From Deltaproteobacteria bacterium (GTDB taxonomy: Bacteria; Desulfobacterota; Syntrophia; Syntrophales; Smithellaceae): a stretch of 38,935 bases of DNA. The stretch spans positions 1-38,935 of the forward strand of contig JAKLDS010000019.1 in assembly GCA_022703375.1 (NCBI GenBank), in the 5' to 3' direction. A program made the translations under genes and the position numbers. The number at the start of each line of letters is the position of its first letter. The stretch's first letter is position 1. Below are positions 33,055-38,935 of the stretch, one piece after another. The notes under the pieces were generated by a model, which was given only the letters and a program-made list of their open reading frames with translations, had not been told where the DNA came from and searched no databases.

Positions 33055-33801
33055 ATGCACAGCATGAAATTGCAGGAATTGAAAGATGCCGGCTTAAATA
33101 CCGGAGAACTTATCGTCAGAATCGGCGCCAATTTTTTAAAAACACCTTACCTTGCCGAAACTTCCAACAGCAAATCGCCGGAGAAACTGACGGTGAACTT
33201 CAGCCATTTTGATTGTTTCACTTTTATGGAAACGACTCTGGCGCTGGCTCAAAGCACCAAAGAGGGTGATTTTTCCTGGAAGGGCTTTACGGAACGTTTG
33301 CGTTTCATCCGGTACCGGCAGGGTATTATTGACGGTTACTCTTCCCGGCTGCATTACTTCATTGACTGGCTCAGAGACGGCGAAAAAAAAGGAATATTGC
33401 GCGATCTGTCCCGCAAATTCGGCGGCGTGCCGCTGCAGAAAAAAATATCTTACATGACAACTCATCGCACAGATTACAGCAATCTGCAGGATCAATCTGA
33501 ATTCAAAAAAATAGCGGCAATCGAAGCAGGTCTGTCGAAAAAAACTTTGCATATTATCCCCGCCGGGAGAGTTAATTTATATGAAGGAAAAATCACCGAC
33601 GGCGATATAATTGCTTTTGCCACCAAAGTGGAGGGACTGGATGTGGGACATGTCGGTTTTGCCCTCTGGAAAAAAGAAAAACTGCACCTGCTGCATGCTT
33701 CGCGTAAAACAGGCAGTGTTGTAATTTCTGCCAAGAATCTGGAAAAATATCTTAACGAAAATAAAAAATTTACCGGTATCATCATCGCGCGTCCCTTGTA
33801 A
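33055..33801 (+). CDS. DUF1460 family NlpC/P60-like amidase, no visible signal peptide
   Basis: Protein of 248 residues resembling DUF1460 (N-acetylmuramoyl-L-alanine amidase-like, papain/NlpC fold). The expected nucleophile is C54 in HFDCFTFMETTLAL. The catalytic histidine is H199 in LDVGHVGFALW, after the family segment ITDGDIIAFAT. ELIVRIGANFLKTPYLAE is the usual start of the domain. The ATG at 33055 follows AAGAAGG by five bases. The open frame extends back to a TTG at 32995, inside the terminator, and those residues are not signal-peptide-like. Relatives are usually exported, so this copy is either cytoplasmic or has lost its signal. Confidence 0.78.
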   Translation: MHSMKLQELKDAGLNTGELIVRIGANFLKTPYLAETSNSKSPEKLTVNFSHFDCFTFMETTLALAQSTKEGDFSWKGFTERLRFIRYRQGIIDGYSSRLHYFIDWLRDGEKKGILRDLSRKFGGVPLQKKISYMTTHRTDYSNLQDQSEFKKIAAIEAGLSKKTLHIIPAGRVNLYEGKITDGDIIAFATKVEGLDVGHVGFALWKKEKLHLLHASRKTGSVVISAKNLEKYLNENKKFTGIIIARPL

Positions 33802-34200
33802 TTATTTGCCCGATTGAAGTTGTTAATGATTGCGGCCAAATTGGCCAGAGTCGGCAATCTGGATAAAGTCAAATATTCGGTATGCCAGGAAGCCATTGCT
33901 ATTGCGATTATATCCGTTTATCAACCCGCCTCGTTTGCAGAATATTTCCATTGTAAGCTTAGTCAATGCCTGATTATACAATACAATTTAGTGTAAGAAA
34001 TTTCTTGCCTGGAAGAAAAAAACTGCGAGAGAAAAATTGCTGTATAAAAATGTTTGGCTATTATAAAAAAGACGAATCCGTGCAGGATTCAGGCATTAAC
34101 TTATTTATTGACAAGGCAATAGCTAAGAGTTGTAGAATTAACAGCCAATTAATAAATTGTTCAATAACTGTGGTCGGCAAATCGGTAAAACGGGGAGAAT
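33802..34200. other. 399-base AT-rich gene-free stretch
   Basis: No convincing gene was found. A 60-codon frame at 33814-33996 has no ribosome site and no family resemblance. A 6-base inverted repeat, GAATCC (34074-34079) and GGATTC (34085-34090), could form a small hairpin but has no T run. A promoter-like pair at 34108-34136 leads into the cupin gene. Base composition is visibly more AT-rich than in the flanking genes, which suggests a separate origin. Confidence 0.5.
34108..34136 (+). promoter_or_regulatory. possible promoter for the cupin gene
   Basis: A consensus TTGACA at 34108-34113 with TGTAGA 17 bases downstream (34131-34136); TAGAAT at 34133-34138 is an alternative -10 with a 19-base spacer. 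The cupin ATG lies about 65 bases further on. Confidence 0.45.
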
Positions 34201-34515
34201 ATGGCGGCTCAATATAAAGCAGATTTTGATAAACTTGAATGGGAGTCACCTGTTGAGGGTGTAAGGCACAAGTATATTGATCAAAATAGTTTACGTATTC
34301 GTCTTGTAGAATATTCCAGGGAGATGCCGCTGCATTGGTGTGAAAAGGGGCATTATGGCTATCTCATTGAAGGTCAGCTTGAAATTGAATAGGAAAAGGC
34401 AAAAATAATTTATAAACCTGGTGACGGGATATTCATTCCTGACGGCGCTGCTCATAAGCATCGGGGAAGAGCGCTTACAGAGAAAGTATTGGTTTTTTTC
34501 ATGGAGAAAGCCTAA
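34201..34515 (+). pseudogene. cupin-fold protein gene interrupted by an in-frame TAG
   Basis: The frame starting at ATG 34201 (GGGGAG just upstream) reads a small cupin: LRIRLVEYSREMPLHWCEKG, then H-Y-G-Y-L-I-E-G-Q-L-E-I-E (first cupin motif region). TAG follows at 34390-34392. The same frame then continues without a gap as E-K-A-K-I-I-Y-K-P-G-D-G-I-F-I-P-D-G-A-A-H-K-H-R-G (second cupin motif) to TAA at 34513-34515. The full frame would be 104 residues, a normal single-domain cupin. The product ending at residue 63 would lack half the barrel. A point mutation, a sequencing error or suppression are the alternatives; no other disabling change is seen. Confidence 0.75.
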
Positions 34516-34521
34516 CGTGCC

Positions 34522-34558
34522 GCTTCAGCCGCTCGCTTCGCTCCGGCTTAGCTTTTTA
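34522..34558 (+). terminator. hairpin with T tract after the cupin gene, or remnant attC-like site
   Basis: GCT-TC-AGCCG (34522-34531) pairs with CGGCT-T-AGC (34544-34552), leaving unpaired bases on both arms, with a 12-base loop and TTTTTATTT after it. It reads as a Rho-independent terminator. Immediately upstream GCCTAAC (34510-34516) fits the RYYYAAC box of an integron attC site, but the matching GTTRRRY box is missing. Confidence 0.5.
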
Positions 34559-34563
34559 TTTAA

Positions 34564-37506
34564 TTATTTGAGTCTAAAATCCACCCGGCTTGCTTTTACT
34601 TTTTCTTTCTGCTCGGCGGCCAGTGTTTTCGGTTCAATAATAAAAATCCTGGCCGGCGGGACTTCGCCTGATTTCAGAATAAGCTCCCTGACATTTTCAG
34701 TGCGCCGCGCCGCCAGTTGCCGTAAGTCGCTGTCGGTTATGGTAATGCTAGTCAGGAGCAGTTTTTCCATATCGTCTTTTGTCATTTTCTTCAATTCGCC
34801 CTTTTCGGTGCGTGGTTGGGGAAACTTCGCTGCATTGTAAGCCAGCATCAGGTATTTTTCATATTCCCCGGGCTCGATTTGCACAGAATCAAGCGTTTTC
34901 GCTTCGTCTTTCTCCGCCAGTTCCTTCATTTTCTGCGCTTTTATTTTTTTCTCCATTTCCCTTGCCTGCAAGCCGTTTTTATCTTTTTCCGGGTCAACAA
35001 ATCCCTGAATATCCATTTTCAGCTGTGGCCGCTCTTTTAGCGCTTTTATCAGTGTGTTTATTTTTTTCAGATTGGGATCCGTAACAATAGTGCTTCCGTA
35101 ATCAAATTCTACAAAGCTCAGTTCTTCACCGCCGCCGGTCAGCGATGCCAGCAGGGCAAACGGCGATGTCAGCGCTTTGGTGATGAGGTTGACAAGCACT
35201 TTCCAGAGAATGGGTAAAATACTGAATTCCGGGTCGTCCAGGCTGCCTGATAAAGGTATATCCAGATTAATCTGGCCTTTGCGGTCGGTCAAAAGCGAGA
35301 CAGCCAGGCTGACCGGCGCTTTAACGGCGTCGGGGCTTTCCACTTTGTCGCCCAGCATCAGCTGATCAATCAAAATATTATTTTTAGCGTCGAGTTTTCT
35401 TTTATCCACCAGATATTCCACTGCGAAGGTCAGTTTACCTTTGGTAATAGGGTGCCCCAGATACTTGCTTGAATAAGGTGTAGCCGGACTTAATTCAATA
35501 TCACGGAAATCCACCTTCACATCGGCAAAAATGTCTTTTTTCAGAGGATTAATTTTTCCCTTGATTTCAATAGGTGAACCGTAGCCCAGATTTCCTTTCA
35601 GGTGGACATCGGCGCGCGCGTCTTCCTCGGAAGCCAGGCCCTTGACATGACCTGCTATATTAAGCATGCGCACGGAATAATTTGGTTTGATAAAATGGTC
35701 GGAAAAATCAATTGTCCCACCCTGAAACGTAACTGCTCCGATTTTAATTTTCCTGGTTGTGTCGTCTTCTTTTGCCACTGTTGCTTTTTTATCTTCTTTT
35801 ACCGTTGCTTCAGCGGTTGCTTTCTCCTCCCGGACTTCTTTCTTTTCCGTTCCGAAAATGTTCTGCAAATTGAGCGTGCCGTCGGTATTAACAATAACCC
35901 GGACGTAAAAATCAGTTAGTGAAATCCCTTTGATATCGAGGAAAAACGGATTATAGCTGGCTTTCAATGATTCAAAATAAAGCTGTTTCCATTGGAGAAA
36001 ATCATTGGAGTGTGATTCATCAACCACCGCCAGATGCGAAACATAAAGTCTGCCGTCGTATTTAACTCTCGGCACATCCTTTTCCGCACCGGCCAGAAGG
36101 AATTTCCCTTCTGTCGAAACAGCGCCCTGCCGCACATTGACTTTTATCTTATCGGTGAAATAGGGCTGAAAAGGCCGAATAGGCAGATTCTTCACTGCAA
36201 CATTCAGGTCAGCCGCCAGAGGTTCAATGCCTAATCGTCCCTTTAATGCTATCTGGCCTTTCTTCTCCAGCGTCAGCAATAAATCAATATCGCCCTTTGC
36301 TTCTTTTTCCAGAGAAAGATTCTTGGCTTTGAAATTCAAAGGGGCGATGCGGATAACCGCCCGTCGTTCAGGCATATCGTCTGTGAAAATCAAATTGGTC
36401 GCTGACAATTGTAATTCATCAAGGCGCAGTTGCAGAGGTTTTTTCTGCTGCTCAGGAGCTTTATTGTTTGATTCTTCCGGCTCTTTTTTCTTTTGTTTTT
36501 GTGTTTCGGTTAAATTAAGTAAATTAATTTCTCCGTTTTTGTTGCGCTTAATGAACAGTTCAATATCGCGGGCGGTAATGCGCGCCAGGTGAATATCATT
36601 ATTGAGCGGCTCGGCTGCGGCAACGGCAATCTTCAACTGCGGCAGGTTCAGGATTCTTTTGTTCTGCAAGTCATCCAACACAATTTTCCGCAAGCCGATA
36701 TCGCCAGATATCTTGACCTGCGGCTCCTTGTCCTTCTGCATAATGAAATTGATTTTTAGTTTGGTGTCCAGAAACGCTGATTGCAGATTAAAATTCAATT
36801 TGGCCGGTATATATTTAAGATAATGAGGGATATCCAAATCATTAATTTCCAAATCAAAAGATGTTTCGCGGGAATCCTGAAATGGTTTTGTTTTTCCCTG
36901 GAGTACAAAAGGATCGCCGTTGATGACGGCGGAAAATTTCGGCTCCACATAACTTTTTGCATGGTGCTCGATATTGGAAATAACCGGCACAGCCAGATTC
37001 ATATCGCGCACGGTGTGTTTTATTTTATTGGGTACGTCATTAAAATCAATATTGCCGCCCGTAATTTGAATATTGTTGAACGAGAAATAAAAAGGCTCGC
37101 TCTTGGCTGCGGGTGTTTCTTCTTGCGGCAATAAATCGGAAAAATTATAAGAGCCGTCTTCATTGCGGGTAATCCCGACATACGGTTTAACAAGTTTTAT
37201 TTCCTCCAGAATCAGTTTTCGCTGGAAGAGAGAATAAACGCCGTGCAAGTTGACGTAAAGCTCGTCAAAGGCAGCGAAAGAATTGGGTGACAAGGCAGGT
37301 TCGCTGATTTTAAAACCCTTAATCGTTACAGAAAGAGCATAGGGGTTAACATTGATTTTTTCAATAGCCACCGGCCTATGCAGATAAGCGGCCAATTTTT
37401 CGACGGCGATTGGCTTAATAACCGCGGGAAGAATGAAAAACCCGATGATAGCGATAAGAACAACACAGCAAAGCAAGCCGATGGCAATTTTTTTTAACAA
37501 AGACAT
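34564..37506 (-). CDS. DUF748 AsmA-like envelope protein
   Basis: Large protein of 980 residues with one N-terminal transmembrane helix (about residues 5-30, after M-S-L-L-K-K) and a long periplasmic part. Repeated beta-rich segments of the AsmA/DUF748 type are seen, for example PVAIEKINVNPYALSVTIKG and FSFNNIQITGGNIDFND-like blocks at 145-160. A low-complexity Lys/Glu/Ala/Thr stretch lies about two-fifths of the way in from the gene's 3' end. The C-terminal part (LKMDIQGFVDPEKDK ... LRQLAARRTENVRELI) resembles an OmpA-like fold with an insertion. AsmA-like proteins are implicated in lipid transport between membranes; that role is not shown here. AGGAG precedes the ATG. It follows mscL on the same strand. 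Confidence 0.85.
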   Translation of the reverse strand: MSLLKKIAIGLLCCVVLIAIIGFFILPAVIKPIAVEKLAAYLHRPVAIEKINVNPYALSVTIKGFKISEPALSPNSFAAFDELYVNLHGVYSLFQRKLILEEIKLVKPYVGITRNEDGSYNFSDLLPQEETPAAKSEPFYFSFNNIQITGGNIDFNDVPNKIKHTVRDMNLAVPVISNIEHHAKSYVEPKFSAVINGDPFVLQGKTKPFQDSRETSFDLEINDLDIPHYLKYIPAKLNFNLQSAFLDTKLKINFIMQKDKEPQVKISGDIGLRKIVLDDLQNKRILNLPQLKIAVAAAEPLNNDIHLARITARDIELFIKRNKNGEINLLNLTETQKQKKKEPEESNNKAPEQQKKPLQLRLDELQLSATNLIFTDDMPERRAVIRIAPLNFKAKNLSLEKEAKGDIDLLLTLEKKGQIALKGRLGIEPLAADLNVAVKNLPIRPFQPYFTDKIKVNVRQGAVSTEGKFLLAGAEKDVPRVKYDGRLYVSHLAVVDESHSNDFLQWKQLYFESLKASYNPFFLDIKGISLTDFYVRVIVNTDGTLNLQNIFGTEKKEVREEKATAEATVKEDKKATVAKEDDTTRKIKIGAVTFQGGTIDFSDHFIKPNYSVRMLNIAGHVKGLASEEDARADVHLKGNLGYGSPIEIKGKINPLKKDIFADVKVDFRDIELSPATPYSSKYLGHPITKGKLTFAVEYLVDKRKLDAKNNILIDQLMLGDKVESPDAVKAPVSLAVSLLTDRKGQINLDIPLSGSLDDPEFSILPILWKVLVNLITKALTSPFALLASLTGGGEELSFVEFDYGSTIVTDPNLKKINTLIKALKERPQLKMDIQGFVDPEKDKNGLQAREMEKKIKAQKMKELAEKDEAKTLDSVQIEPGEYEKYLMLAYNAAKFPQPRTEKGELKKMTKDDMEKLLLTSITITDSDLRQLAARRTENVRELILKSGEVPPARIFIIEPKTLAAEQKEKVKASRVDFRLK

Positions 37507-37618
37507 AAAATTCTCCTGTGGGCTGATGCCGCCTCGCTAACTATAGATAGAGGCAGCGGCCTTCTGGCCACCGCAGATTGAAAATTTAACCAAAATCAGA
37601 ACAAGCTTGCCGGCAGAA

Positions 37619-38041
37619 TTATTGTTGCCCGCTTTTCCTGAGCAGATCGCGAATCTCCATCAGGAGTTCCTGGTCCCTGGTCGGGGGAGGGGGTGCGGCG
37701 GCTTCCTCTTCTTTTTTGCTTCTCATAACCCAGCCCAGGAACTTGACGATGAAGACGTATAACGCAATCGCGATTATGATGAAATTGACAATTTCACCGA
37801 TAAATAAACCATAGGGAATATCTTTGCCGCTGATTGTCCATTTCCAGCCCAGGTAGCTTTGCTGGGCGGGCATCAGAACGCTGATGGCCGGCATGATTAA
37901 ATGCTTCACCAGAGAATCCACTATCTTGCCGAAAGCCGCTCCAATAATGACACCGACAGCAAGATCAACAACATTTCCCTTGAAGGCAAAATTCTTAAGT
38001 TCAGTCAAAATCGAGGATACTTTTTCTTTCGGATTATTCAT
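37619..38041 (-). CDS. mscL: large-conductance mechanosensitive channel MscL
   Basis: Pentameric inner-membrane channel that opens under hypo-osmotic stress. The ATG at 38041 follows AAGGGGGAAAAG and gives 140 residues starting [20 protein letters not shown]; the in-frame sequence upstream to 38125 is not MscL-like. TM1 is [20 protein letters not shown], the pore-lining helix. TM2 is [20 protein letters not shown]. The C-terminal cytoplasmic helix ([11 protein letters not shown]) follows a proline-rich linker. The periplasmic loop is longer than in the shortest homologues but within range. Confidence 0.96.
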   Translation of the reverse strand: MNNPKEKVSSILTELKNFAFKGNVVDLAVGVIIGAAFGKIVDSLVKHLIMPAISVLMPAQQSYLGWKWTISGKDIPYGLFIGEIVNFIIIAIALYVFIVKFLGWVMRSKKEEEAAAPPPPTRDQELLMEIRDLLRKSGQQ

Positions 38042-38219
38042 CTTTTCCCCCTTATGTATCGCGATAAATAAATTATTTGCGCCGATATTGATAAAATTTT
38101 TACGCCTAATCTTCAGATAATTCAATAAAATTATTATTCTGTATGTCAGCTTGTTATTTTATCCAGGCAGCCCGGCGTTAAATCCTTTTAATATGCATTT
38201 ACAGTTTGCAGACACGCGC

Positions 38220-38248
38220 TTGAACTAATTGAATAATTGCGCTAATGA
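38220..38248 (+). promoter_or_regulatory. possible promoter for mfd
   Basis: TTGAAC (38220-38225) and TAATGA (38243-38248) with a 17-base spacer, about 80 bases before the mfd start. A moderate match, judged by eye. Confidence 0.33.
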
Positions 38249-38326
38249 ATAACCAAGCAGGTTTGCAGCAAAGCCGCATAATAAATAATCCGTTAATCGG
38301 CAGAAAATTATCAAGAGGCCGCAATT

Positions 38327-38935
38327 TTGAGAAAAATAATTACAGACAGCATCAATACCGATATCGAGCCCTTACGCCGGCTGCTGAAAAGCATCGGGCA
38401 GAATGAAAAAACAACAGAGGCCACCGGGCTTACGGGAGCGGCGCGTTCCTTTCTGGTTGCCCTGCTTTATGAACGCGCCGAAAAATCACTGCTGGTAATC
38501 TGCCCCGAAGAAAAAGAAGCGGCGGCTTTTGCCCGTGATCTGACGCTGTTTTTGGGCGAAGAGGAAGTTCTCTATTATCCTCCGCTGGATTTTCTCGCTG
38601 TCGATATGTTCACTCTACAGAAGGAAGAAGCGCTGGCGCGCCTGGAAGTTCTGGCCGCGCTGCAGATAACGCCCCGCGCGGTCGTAGTGGCGCCGCTGGC
38701 CGCGGTAGCGCAAAAAGTCATGCCTTTTTCCGAATTCCAGAATTATCTGCAGATAATATCCACAGGAGATTCCCTGCCCCGGGAAGAATTTTGCCGGAAG
38801 CTTATTGCGGGCGGCTACAAAAATGTCGGCCTCGTTGAAGAAAAGGGCGAATTCAGCTTGCGCGGCAGCATTATTGATGTGTTTTCTCCGGCGGAAAAAA
38901 ATCCGGTGCGGATGGAATTGTTCGGCGATGAAGTG
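38327..38935 (+). CDS. mfd: transcription-repair coupling factor Mfd, N-terminal fragment
   Basis: The frame from TTG 38327 runs open through 203 codons to the window edge. AAGAGG lies eight bases before the start. The N-terminal UvrB-like region is clear: VLYYPPLDFLAVDMF, the segment with P-R-E-E-F-C-R-K-L-I, then GYKNVGLVEEKGEFSLRGSI, I-D-V-F-S-P and ELFGDE. Mfd displaces RNA polymerase stalled at lesions and recruits UvrA. The RNA-polymerase-interaction and translocase domains lie beyond the window. Confidence 0.93.
   Translation, partial: MRKIITDSINTDIEPLRRLLKSIGQNEKTTEATGLTGAARSFLVALLYERAEKSLLVICPEEKEAAAFARDLTLFLGEEEVLYYPPLDFLAVDMFTLQKEEALARLEVLAALQITPRAVVVAPLAAVAQKVMPFSEFQNYLQIISTGDSLPREEFCRKLIAGGYKNVGLVEEKGEFSLRGSIIDVFSPAEKNPVRMELFGDEV

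Noticed and set aside
33814-33996. A 60-codon frame in the AT-rich stretch
   Set aside because: There is no ribosome site, no recognisable family and no operon context; it is likely chance.
34390-34392. Pyrrolysine or other UAG decoding in the cupin
   Set aside because: Cupins are not known pyrrolysine proteins and no pyl genes are in the window; mutation or sequencing error is simpler.
37507-37618. A terminator between mscL and the DUF748 gene
   Set aside because: Only a 4-bp GGCC stem with no T run is visible, so read-through from mscL is possible.

Overview
The window comes from a Gram-negative bacterium. It carries a near-complete lipid A/core assembly line, Lol and BAM envelope machinery, an MscL channel and an AsmA-like DUF748 protein. 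Gene order (ssb, lysS, lolCD, bamA, skp, lpxD, lpxA, lpxB, msbA, lpxK, lpxL, waaF, gmhB, waaC), moderate GC content and many UUG/GUG starts fit a deltaproteobacterium in the broad sense (Desulfobacterota, perhaps Syntrophus-like). That placement is inference. No tRNA, rRNA, CRISPR array or intact mobile element was seen.

Layout. Positions 1-284 hold the 5' end of a divergent ssb and the lysS promoter region. From 285 to 18633 one long co-directional run, with many start/stop overlaps, encodes lysyl-tRNA synthetase, lipoprotein release (LolC/D), outer-membrane protein assembly (BamA, Skp) and then lipid A/core synthesis (LpxD, LpxA, a GnnA/GnnB-like pair, LpxB, MsbA, LpxK, LpxL, WaaF, GmhB, WaaC, Trm112-like). 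The oxidoreductase plus DegT aminotransferase between lpxA and lpxB is the arrangement that makes the 3-amino sugar donor for amide-linked lipid A in Acidithiobacillus. This predicts a non-enteric lipid A. A convergent acyl-CoA-ligase-like gene with a degenerate P-loop and an early stop closes this block.

Positions 20242-22998 hold a YtfJ-like periplasmic protein, folD and a membrane acyltransferase. Positions 23081-28133 are a five-gene minus-strand surface-glycan operon (GT4, GT2, methyltransferase, GT-D-like, CgeB-like). Divergent from it, 28319-31895 is a compact module: NodU-type carbamoyltransferase, SxtJ-like membrane protein, a 52-aa DUF5989-like single-span protein and an SGNH hydrolase. 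It looks like a membrane-coupled glycan-modification unit of unknown chemistry.

Positions 31916-33801 hold rpsT with its own promoter and terminator, an outer-membrane lipoprotein, and a DUF1460 amidase-like protein without a visible signal peptide. An AT-rich patch (33802-34560) carries a cupin gene split by an in-frame TAG and ends in a hairpin that resembles either a terminator or half an integron attC site. The window ends with DUF748 and mscL on the minus strand and the 5' end of mfd on the plus strand.
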